Positions 54,918 to 64,000 of a stretch of DNA of 64,000 nt are shown one piece after another. Position numbers and translations under genes: made by a program. The notes under the pieces were generated by a model, which saw only the letters and a program-made list of their open reading frames with translations, did not search any database and was not told where the DNA came from. How positions within the stretch are numbered: position 1 is the first letter of the stretch; every line of letters starts with the position of its first letter. This DNA is from Litsea cubeba (lineage: Eukaryota > Streptophyta > Magnoliopsida > Laurales > Lauraceae), in assembly GCA_012931725.1 (NCBI GenBank), contig CM022947.1, positions 25,806,772 through 25,870,771 on the forward strand, given 5' to 3'.

Positions 54918-56546
54918 GCAGTATATATGTAATATGTATATGGTGCTTGTTATAAAAGGAAAAACAAAGCACGAAACTTTTTACATTATTCAACCCCAAT
55001 CATAATGTATCAGTGTTTCAACCTCCTCATGGACCCTCCATCGAAGGGATGGCCGAGCCTACAGTCACGTTGAATTAAGGCAGACTTATTTGGATTATCA
55101 CTGTCTGGACACACATCCAGTGGTAGTCCAATCACTGATTGGTTTGGCCTCATATGACAAATAACCCTTAACTCCTAAGGAGAGGTCATCACCGTCTTAT
55201 GTCAAGTGTATAACCATCTCTTATGAAATTCCCAGAATGTCTATGATTAAGTCTTCCGAATGGAAGAGACTTTTATCCTTCCTAGAAGTGAACTTTAGAA
55301 AAGAGCTCCACCGAAGGGATGGCCGTTCCCACCAACACTTCATTGATATTCTATAGAAGTGATCTTTAGTAAAGAACTCCACCGAAGGGATGGCCGCTCC
55401 TACTAACACCTCATTATGAATATTCACATTAGTTCACCCATTAACCCATCAAAGCGTTCTTTAGTTAAAGAACTCCACCGAAGGGATGGCCGTTCCCACT
55501 AACAATTTAATGAGGTAACATGAACCGAAAATGGAAGGCCGCGGGGTCTTTCCTAAAACCCCTCTCCCACTTGATTATTTATCGCTAGGGTTTATACTTT
55601 TTGACCTTTACATTGTTTTACTCAAAAGCCCTTTTTAAATCTAGCAAACTTGGTTAATTAAATTCATGACTTAAGTCATCTTAAAATTAAATAACCTTTG
55701 CTTTAAAACATTTGAGCAAATCCCTTCAAAGAGTCAAAAACCTATCTTGGGTTATGAAAACCCATAGGTAGCATCTAATTAGATTTTAGTTTAGCCTTCT
55801 TTGGAAACCAAGGGTACCAAGATAAACTAAACCCTATCCAATTTTAAACCTTAGACAAATAGAAGGTGCTGGTCTAAGTTCCGTTTAAAACAATTTGCCA
55901 AACTAAAAACAATCTAATACAATAAAGATGCCAATTTTAGAACCTAATGGTGGCCATGTTTCTAGGTGACAATTATAGCATTTATATAAAGCATTCAACC
56001 ATGCATTCCATATATAAAAGCAAATAAAAGTATGCATTCCTTGATGGCTCCTTGCTCTTAGGATTTCAAATCCTAATCTAATTAGGACTCCTCATGCATC
56101 TAGAAGTCTTGACTCCTTCATCTCCAAGGACTCCAATTTCTTGCAACCTTCTTGTCTTGAAACAAAACCAAAATTACATTGGAGATTCCTATGCTTTCCA
56201 AGAAAGCTTACATCAAGACTAGTTGGAATAAAATTAAGGAAACTTTACAACTTCCTATGATTGCTAACCGCGCAATCGTACACTTTCCAACTAATTAAAA
56301 AACATCCAAATCCACATAACAATCATGCGAACCATCAAGGATGCAATACATGGCTGCAAACAAAGAGGTTAGTGCACGTAAACTCACTATGAGCATCATT
56401 AAACAAATCTGGAAAATAAATTCCAGCAATGTTAATGAAACTTGCACACAACATGCATCACAACATAACTTTAATAGGGTGCCACCATACCCATAATCAA
56501 TCTAGGATTAATTATACACAACATGGGATCATGATTTCACATGGAG
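54918..56546 (-). other. copia-C leader (5' untranslated region) with four hairpin repeats
   Basis: About 1.6 kb between primer site and gag. Four copies of a 15-base hairpin lie at 55038-55052, 55308-55322, 55379-55393 and 55475-55489 (plus coordinates). In RNA sense three read CCAUCCCUUCGGUGG and one CCAUCCCUUCGAUGG: stem CCAUC/GGUGG (or GAUGG), loop CCUUC. The rest is AT-rich and non-coding. Confidence 0.8.
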
Positions 56547-56560
56547 TGGCTCTGATACCA
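56547..56560 (-). other. copia-C primer-binding site
   Basis: TGGTATCAGAGCCA on the minus strand, complementary to plant initiator-Met tRNA, one base from the 5' LTR. Confidence 0.92.
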
Positions 56561-56561
56561 C

Positions 56562-58603
56562 TGAAGGAAACCGCGATTCAGATCTGAGACTTCTCATAAA
56601 GAGACTACTATGGCTGATGCAAAGCATGACAGATTTTAAAAAATCTGATTTCTGCACTATGCAGCGGAAATCAGCCATAAAGAATCGCATAGAAACTCCA
56701 TTAAATCATGACCAACATGTGTCTAATTAATAGAGATGATAGAAGACTATTACCTCGAAGATTTGTAGACTTCAAATCTCTGAAAAAATAGATCCAAAGG
56801 CGCGAACTCAGACTTGCAATTTGCAAATAAGTTGCTGGAATTTTCTTGCACTAGTATTGCCTTTGATCTTCTCCTCTATCTCACTTCCAAATCTGATTGG
56901 CTAAGATGGTGGGATCTTAATCTAGGAAACAAGAACTATTTTTCCCATGAAAAATCTCAGACTTTAAGCCTTCTTCAATCAAGAAGAGAAGCAATCAAGG
57001 CTGGACGTGTGGGAGCTCCTTTTGTCTCACAAAGTGTTGGACGTGTGCCTCTCTTATGACTCTCCTTATTATGGACGTCCAAAGGGGGATGGTTCTCCTT
57101 TTATAGAAACTATGGGAAGCCTTTCCTATTTAGTTATCTCTCCTTATTCTAATTTATGTCCAAAAAGGAAAGACTTATTTCCTTTAAGAAACACTCTAAT
57201 TAGAAAAGGAAACCAAAAGGAACTTTCCATACAATTAGTAATACTAGTTGTAGAACACTTACTAATTTTAAGTTCCTAATCCAAAAAGGAAACTAACTCA
57301 TAGGAATACTAATCCAAAGAGGAGTCCAACTTTCCAACTAGAGTCCTACTCAAAGTTGGAAACCTTACCCATGGAAATCCTATTATGGACATCCCACATA
57401 TCAATGCACACCATGGCCCACATACAATTTATCTAGAGTTAAATTCATGTATGCCATCAAAGGCCTATTTGAATTTAAACTCAAAATTATTTTTCCACTA
57501 AAATAATTCATCCTTATGTTATCTAAACATCTTAGGAAACCATGCTAATCTTGGTAAGTGACTAGAGAAGGGACCAAAACACATATTTGCCATTGGCTCC
57601 CAAAATGACCAAAATGTCCATGCTAAACCCATAGCAACATAAAGACCATTTTAACCTTAACTCATTCCACTAGAGAGTTATGGTTGACCTCCAAGGACAA
57701 ATATATATTATAATAAGCTCATCATAAAATGACGGTTGTCTTCGACCTACTAAGTGTAATGACCTGAATGCCCCTCTATGTAACATCCATAATCGAGTCA
57801 GGTTATCACATGTACTATCAACCTTCCCGATTACATCTAAACCTTAGAACTTCATATCCTTAAGCATAATCATCATTCGAATATCATTCTCTTGATCCAG
57901 GGAGCGACCCACAAGTTCAATATCCATATGGAACATCCATATACTAAGATCTTAGATTTTGATGATTAATCGGATAATTCTAAGGGGACGATTATTCCAT
58001 CATCAGATGGCATAGATTCTATATTGCATTTGCACGTCCCAACTGATCAAGTCCGAGTACCCAAAACACAGAGCTGTTGACCCATGAATAGAATCTCACC
58101 CATAGTGAATTAAAACACAAGAACTTGACTTCGTCAGTTCATCCACAAATGCTCAAGATTAAGAGCACAGGTTACTCAGTAGCATGAGGTGACTTGATCT
58201 CTTTTCTGTGATAGTACTATTTTAGAGATCACACCTACAATGGTCCTGTTCAATGCATGACACATGCACTAATGAGATAGATCCGGGAAAGCCCTCCCGT
58301 GACTTAGGTATGTCACCCTATATAGGAGAGTATCTCATTATAATTTCTACCAAGATGAAGTGCCCAGCTCCATCTTTCAGTTATGAACAAATATGATGTT
58401 TCCAGCTGTCCATGAATTAGACCTATCTGTGTGCAGACACTACACACCTAATTCATTTACTAGAAACAATGGGCCATACGCAACCATACATATATACATG
58501 TTTAAGCATAAAAGAGTCTTTTCATTAATTAACCAGTTAAATATCCAGTAACAAAAGATGAGAATGCAGCTAGTGGGCTTTAGGGCATACACCAATCCCA
58601 ACA
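56562..58603 (-). repeat. copia-C 5' LTR (2042 bp)
   Basis: Same ends as the 3' LTR. TATAAAAGG at about 57097-57105 on the minus strand marks the start region for the element RNA. Confidence 0.95.
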
Positions 58604-60746
58604 GTTTTCTGTCCCGCGGTTCGTCCCTTACGACGGACAATCCGACCCATCCGCTCACCTCCGACACTTCTCCCAGAAGATGTCCATCTGGGGAAACGAG
58701 GGCCACCTCAACTGCAAAATCTTCTCCTCCAGTTTGGGTGACCTCCCTCTGAAGTGGTTCTGCGCCCTCCCAGAGAAGTCAGTTTCGAGTTGGAAGGAGC
58801 TCCAGCTCTCCTTCTTAAAGAAGTTCCAAGCTTACAGCGTCGTCCCCAAGACAGAGGGGGACCTTCTCGCCCTGAGAATGAAGCAGGGCGAGAGCCTCGC
58901 CAAGTTCGCCCGACGATTCTGGGCGGTTTACAGCCAGGTCAAAGGCATTAGGGAGGAAATAGCAATCTTTGCCTTCCAACATGCCCTGATCCCCGGCCAC
59001 GACCTCCGGAAGGACTTGGTCGGAGACACCCCAAAATCCATGCCGGCGTTAATGTCCCGGATAAAGCGCTTTGTCGCACGAGAGGAAGATGAAATCCAGG
59101 CCCGGGAAGAGGACGAAAGCCCGGGGCCCGGGCAGAAGAGCTGCCAGCCTCGGCAGAGAGGCAGGAAGCCCTTCCAGAAGCAGGAGCCCAAGCAGGCCTG
59201 GGTCGCTAATTCGGCGAAGCCTACGTCGTCCAGATCTGGGGGCACCTGGAGGTCCAGACCTCCCACCAACGCCGGTCAGGGCGTAAATGTCGTCTTCAAG
59301 GAGCCGATATACCAGATCATGAACAAAATAAAGACCAAGCCGTTCTTCAAGTGGCCTCCGCCCTTGAGGAATGAGCCCACCTCCGGCAGCCGAAGCAAGC
59401 TCTACTGCTCCTACCACAAAGGTAACGGGCACAAGACCGAGGAGTGCAAGTCTCTGAAGTGGTACCTGGAGAGGCTAGCCGGCGAAGATGCCGGCGGCAG
59501 CGAGGGCCGAGTTCACCAGAGCGCGGCTCGGGATCCAGACAGTGAGGATTCCGAAAAAATCATTAACGTGATCCACCTGGCGTCCTCAGTTCCCTCTCCC
59601 TCGTCTCGCGGAGGCTCGCAGGCCCGTGCCGAGGCCAGGCGGGCATCGCACGGGAAGAAGGTGATGAAAGCCGAGCTCGGACCGGCATCCAAAAGAGCTC
59701 GCCGCGACCGACCTGCGATCTCATTCTCAGACAAAGATCTAGAGGGAATCCAGCTTCCCCACAACGACCCCCTGCTCCTCACAATGAAGCTAAGGGACTT
59801 TACCATGAAGAGGATCCTCGTCGACTCCGGCAGCTCTTCCGAGGTCCTCTACTACGAGTGCTTCAAAAAAATGAACCTCTCGGAAGCAGACCTCACGGAA
59901 GTCCGTGCACCCTTGCTAGGGTTATCCGCCAGGCCAGTCTATCCCAAGGGTCGGATCACCCTGGAAACCCGAGTCGGCGGAGCCTCCGTGTTGGCCGACT
60001 TCCTGGTCGTGGACGCCCCTTCTCCCTACAACGTCATCTTGGGCAGAACGTGGCTCCACAAATTGGAAGCGGTCCCATCTTCCCTCCACCAGAAGCTGAA
60101 GTTCGTACTCGAGAACAAGGAGGGCAAGATGAAAGTGGTCACAGTGGAGGGAGATCAGCAGCAAGCTAGGCAGTGCATGCTGGCCGCGGTCCCAGCAGAG
60201 AAAGAGCCAGAGCGCGTCAACCTCGCCGAATTCGAGAAAGGGCTAGATGAAATCAGACGAGATCCCGAGAAGAAAAGTATTGAGGATCTGGCCGAGGTCA
60301 GGCTAAACTCGGCGGACCCAGATAGGTTCTTCCTGATCGGCACTCAGCTGCCAGACGAGGAGAGAGCCGAACTCTCAAGGTTCCTAATGCAGAACGTCGA
60401 TGTCTTCGCTTGGAGCCCGAGCGAAATGCCTGGGGTCGACCCCGAGGTCATGTGCCACAAGCTAAATGTGGACCCCAGCCACAAGCCAGTAGTGCAAAGG
60501 GCCCGAAGGACAGGGCTGCAGCAGACAGACGCGGTCGTCGAAGAGGTCGACAAACTGCTGAAAGCAGGAGCCATCCGGGAAGTCCAGTACCCGGTTTGGC
60601 TGGCTAATACGGTGGTGGTTAAAAAGAAAACTGGTAAATGGAGGGTGTGCGTGGACTTCACAGACTTAAACAGGGCCCGCCCTAAAGATAGTTTCCCCCT
60701 TCCAAAGATTGATCAAATGATCGACGCCACCGCTGGCCACGACTGA
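58604..60746 (+). pseudogene. gypsy-2 gag (C-terminal), protease and start of RT
   Basis: Continues the gag frame in phase after copia-C. Gag core MSIWGNEGHLNCKIFSSSL, zinc-knuckle-like CSYHKGNGHKTEEC and protease ILVDSGSSSEVLYY (near 59820) follow in order. The frame then enters RT (VCVDFTDLNRARPKDSF, FPLPKIDQ) and ends at a TGA (60744-60746) where gypsy-1 has CGA. This long stretch is free of the four gag frame lesions and the gag stop seen in gypsy-1, so the two copies decayed independently. Confidence 0.93.
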
Positions 60747-61661
60747 ATGAGCTTCCTCGACGCTTACAGAGGCTACCACTAGATTCCATTACACGAGCCT
60801 GACGAGGAGAAAATGTCATTCATAACCCCCCGCGGCACTTATTGCTACAAGGTGATGCCCTTCGGGCTAAAGAACGCAGGGGCAACGTATCAGCGCCTCG
60901 TGACAAAGATGTTCCAGGCTCAGCTCGGCCGAACGGTGGAAGTGTACATCGACGACATGGTCGTCAAATCAGTGCACTCCAGCGACCACCTGGCGGATCT
61001 CGGCCAAGTCTTCGGCATCCTTCGCGCGTTCAAGCTCAAGCTAAATGCTTCCAAGTGCGCCTTCGGCGTAGCCTCTGGTAAGTTCCTCGGCAGCTTGGTA
61101 ACGCGGAGGAGGATAGAGGCCAATCCATACCAGATCACCGCGATCCATGGCATTCTGAGCCCCTCTACCACGAAAGAAGTCCAGAAGCTCACAGGAATGG
61201 CTGCAGCACTCAATCGCTTCATTAGCCGGTCATCAGATAAGTGCAGGCCTTTCTTTCAGCTTCTAAAAAAAAATTTAAAATTCCAGTGGACTCCTGAGTG
61301 CGACCAGGCGTTGGCCGTGCTCAAAACCTATCTATCGTCACCACCCTTACTCTCCACCCCAACTCGGGGGGAGGTTTTGTATTTATATCTTGCGGTCTCG
61401 GATCACGCAGTGAGCTCCGTCCTCATCAGGGAGGACGAGGGAATTCAAAAACCAATCTATTACACGAGCAAGACTCTACTTGATGCCGAGACCAGATACC
61501 TTCTATTGGAGAAGCTCGCGCTGGCTCTCGTCAGTGCCTCCCGCAAACTCTCCCATTATTTTCAATCCCACTCCATTGTGGTGATCACGGAGCACCCACT
61601 CCGTTCTATATTTCAGAAGGCTGACTTTTCAGGGCGGATATCAAAGTGGCAGTTGAACTAG
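60747..61661 (+). pseudogene. gypsy-2 RT (main part) and RT-linked RNase H
   Basis: RT continues in the same frame past the TGA at 60744 and a second stop, TAG at 60780-60782. It holds MPFGLKNAGATYQR and the catalytic VYIDDMVVKS near 60941-60970. RNase H follows with YYTSKTLLDAETRYLLLEK. A one-base loss near 61650, compared with gypsy-1, shifts the frame at the end of RNase H. Confidence 0.92.
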
Positions 61662-63556
61662 GGCAGTATGACATACAGTACCGTCCCCGAACTGCGATCA
61701 AAGCCCAGACTCTGGCAGACTTCATCGTCGAATTCATCTCGCCAAACTCGGCTCCGACCCAGCTCGGCACGGAACTGGGGGGCATAGGGCAGGAACCCGA
61801 AGTGACCAAGGTCGAACAGTCTCCCACCTCGGCATGGAAGATCTTTGTCGACGGTTCGTCCACCTCCAAGAGAGCTGGCGCCGGCATAGTCCTCCAATCG
61901 CCAGAGGGTCTGGTCATAGAGCAGGCCTTCACCTTGGACTTCAAAGCAACAAACAATGAGGCAGAGTACGAAGCACTGATAGCAGGATTGAATAGTGCCC
62001 AAATCCTCGGAGCCCAGCACCTGGTGATCTTCAGCGATTCCCAACTGGTAACCAGCCAGCTCGCCGGAGACTACCAGGCCAGGGACGAAAGGATGGCGGC
62101 CTACTTAGCCCTCGCGAAAAAACTGCTGTCTCATTTCCAGAAAGCCGAGGTCAGGCAAATATCCCGAGATACCAACACGCACGCTGACGCGCTTGCCAGC
62201 CTAGCTTCCGCCGTCGAAGCCGGAAAAAAGAGGACCGTCGAGGTTGGGTCGATATCAAGGTCAAGCTTAGAACTCCATTCATCTCGGCTAATCCTCTGTG
62301 CTGACCTCGGCCCAAGCTGGATGGACCTGATCATTGCTTACTTCAAGGACGATCAGCTCCCCGAGGACAAGTTTGAAGCCCACCGAATCAGACTCAAGGC
62401 AGCTCGATTCTGGCTCTGTCCCGAAGGCAAACTCTACAGGAAATCCTTCACAGGTCCATACCTCCAATGTGTCCATCCGAGCAAGGTGGACAACTTCCTG
62501 TATGAGATCCACGAAGGAATCTGTGGCAGTCACATAGGAGGTCGATCGCTGGCCTACAGGGCTATAAGCCAGGGTTACTGGTGGCCCTACATGCAGAAGG
62601 ACGCGCAGGTGTACGCCAGGAAATGCGAGAAGTGCCAGAAGTTCTCCCACTCTCTCCATCAGCCAGCACAAGATCTGAGTCCCCTCTCTAGTCCATGGCC
62701 CTTCGCTCAATGGGGCCTGGACATTGTGGGGCCTCTCCACCGAGCTCCAGGGAATAAGAGATGGCTGATAGTCGGCACGGATTACTTCACAAAATGGATA
62801 GAAGCTGAGCCGTTGTCCTCCATCACGGACAAGGATTCCAGGAACTTCGTTTGGAAAAACATCCTAACGAGGTTCGGCATCCCCAGGACCCTAATTTCGG
62901 ACAACGGGACTCAGTTCGACTCCAAATCCTTCAAAGACTTCTGCCAAGAGCACGGCATCAGAAACCATTACTCTACTCCGGCATATCCATAGAGCAATGG
63001 CCAGGCCGAAATCTCTAACAAAGTGATCCTGGACGGCCTGAAGAAGCGACTGGACAAGGCAAAGGGAAGATGGGTAGAGGAGCTTCCGAGCGTGCTATGG
63101 GCATACAGAACGACTCCAAGATGTTCCACCTCGGCGACACCTTTCTCTCTGGCCTACGGGATGGAGGCGGTCATTCCTTTAGAAATCAGCCTACCCACCC
63201 TGAGGACAGAGCTGGTCGACCAAGGCCGAAATGAGACGAACCTGGCAATGGAGCTGGAGCTGGCAGACGAGCGCCGAGAAGCAGCAGCCCTGCGACTGAC
63301 CGACTATCAGCAGCGGCTGGCCAGGGCATACAATCAAAATGTCAGAGAAAGAAGCTTCTCCGTGGGAGAGCTGGTTCTAAAAAAGACCCTGCCAGCTGAC
63401 AAAGAACCAAACAAAGGGAAGCTGGCCCCGAACTGGCACGGCCCGTTCAGGGTAGTCTCACTGGCAGGAAGATCAGCTTACAAGCTCGAGGACTTAGAGG
63501 GCAAGCCACTGCCGAGGCCGTGGAATGCATCCCACTTAAAGAAGTTCTATTTCTAA
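61646..63556 (+). pseudogene. gypsy-2 second RNase H and integrase, one stop
   Basis: An archaeal-type RNase H comes first (IFVDGSS, NNEAEYEAL, VIFSDSQLV, NTHADALASLAS). Integrase follows: zinc part HEGICGSHIGG and CEKCQKF, core with VGTDYFTKW, DNGTQFDS and SNGQAE, and a C-terminal part with LAPNWHGPFRV. A TAG at 62990-62992 sits just before SNGQAE, where gypsy-1 has CAG. The frame continues in phase to 63556. Confidence 0.93.
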
Positions 63557-64000
63557 AGATGTAATGAGTCTCAGAATCAATGAAAGTAGCTTTTGCCGTC
63601 ATCAATCTGTCACCTCTCTTTGACCGACTCCGGCAGCTTTGGGTCTACCGCCCTGGAAAAGGCTTCGAGTTCAAACACTCAGTCGTTTCCTAAATCCCTA
63701 GGTCTACCGCCCTGGAAAAGGCTTCGAGTTCAAACACTCAGTCGTTTCCTAAAGTTTCGGGTTTATACACCCCTTGAGACCGTTGCCGAACTCATGCTCA
63801 CACAGCCGAGACCAACGGGATTCTGGGTCCACCTCGGCGCAAGGCAGTTCGTCTCGGCCAATGCTAGTCCATTTCGGCCAAGGTTAGTTTTTAAGAAGGG
63901 AAGAGCAGTGCAAGCACTGAAGTGCAAAAAAGCAGCACAAAAATACAAGTGTTACAAAACAGTGCGAGAAAAGTAAGAAAAAATACAAAAACACTGTACA
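63557..64000 (+). repeat. gypsy-2 3' region with two copies of the 59 bp repeat
   Basis: GGTCTACCGCCCTGGAAAAG starts copies near 63642 and 63701. The sequence after them equals gypsy-1 17390-17640 in reverse. The window ends here. Confidence 0.85.

Larger units (their letters stand above)
48891..58603 (-). mobile_element. copia-C, complete Angela/Tork-like Ty1/copia element
   Basis: 9713 bp, flanked by GTTTT (48886-48890 and 58604-58608). LTRs at 48891-50931 and 56562-58603 differ by only about ten bases by eye (near 0.5%). Polypurine tract, an uninterrupted 1323-residue gag-pol, a 1.6 kb leader and a clean primer site are all present. It is the youngest-looking element in the window and the only one with every part in place. 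One change in a conserved RT motif may still weaken it. Confidence 0.95.
47185..64000 (+). mobile_element. Tat-lineage gypsy element (gypsy-2), right end outside window, carrying nested copia-C
   Basis: 5' LTR, primer site and gag-protease-RT-RNase H-RNase H-integrase are the same as gypsy-1 but in opposite orientation, split in gag by copia-C (48891-58603). The left flank is GTACC; the right end is not reached. The last base matches about 17390 of gypsy-1, so the antisense extra gene and 3' LTR would lie beyond the edge. Six premature stops and one frameshift are present in gag-pol. Confidence 0.93.

Overview
The window is plant nuclear DNA, almost certainly from a flowering plant. It is dominated by nested LTR retrotransposons; the only host-type gene I can support is a broken F-box/LRR/FBD gene. 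Evidence for a plant: Ty1/copia elements of Sirevirus and Angela/Tork type, Ty3/gypsy elements of Tat type with a second RNase H, an antisense intron-containing extra gene in one Tat copy, a CACTA end, a SINE-like plant motif, and an FBD domain. I see no rRNA, tRNA, CRISPR or prokaryotic features. I cannot name the species.

Layout. 1-3901: 3' part of a Sirevirus-like copia element (open pol frame and 3' LTR), inserted in a CACTA-type fragment (3902-4420). That fragment itself interrupts the 5' LTR of a second, pol-less Sirevirus derivative (4421-6998). 7081-12006: minus-strand F-box/LRR/FBD pseudogene, split by a 1.77 kb solo LTR (8597-10363, TSD aaaag). 12425-24757: complete minus-strand Tat gypsy element (gypsy-1, TSD gaagt) with gag, PR, RT, RNH, second RNH and INT, all broken. 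On its other strand it carries a three-exon extra gene with its own TATA-like box. 24758-26424: host spacer with a MITE-like inverted repeat and a SINE-like fragment. 26425-39622: gag-only gypsy-3 (plus strand, TSD ggtcc), rich in minisatellites, into which copia-B (minus strand, 30437-38495) inserted. 39623-43720: AT-rich spacer with a ~528 bp tandem duplication. 43721-47082: 3.36 kb solo LTR (TSD aaagg). 47185-64000: plus-strand gypsy-2, same family as gypsy-1, running off the right edge. Its gag is split by copia-C (48891-58603, minus strand, TSD gtttt), which has an uninterrupted 1323-residue polyprotein and nearly identical LTRs.

How the parts relate. gypsy-1 and gypsy-2 are inverted copies of one Tat family. 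gypsy-3 shares their LTR 3' part, primer-binding site, gag homology and 3' untranslated repeats but has no pol, so it looks like a partner that would depend on them for enzymes. copia-B and copia-C are one family; B is dead and truncated, C is the youngest-looking element. Of nine premature stops that can be compared with a sister copy, eight are C-to-T changes at CG or CAG, the pattern expected from cytosine methylation and silencing.

I did not find a system that I can call new. The items most worth checking are the antisense intron-containing gene in the Tat element, the four-hairpin leader of the copia B/C family, the odd right junction of copia-B, and unrelated LTRs that each carry a cluster of their own palindrome.
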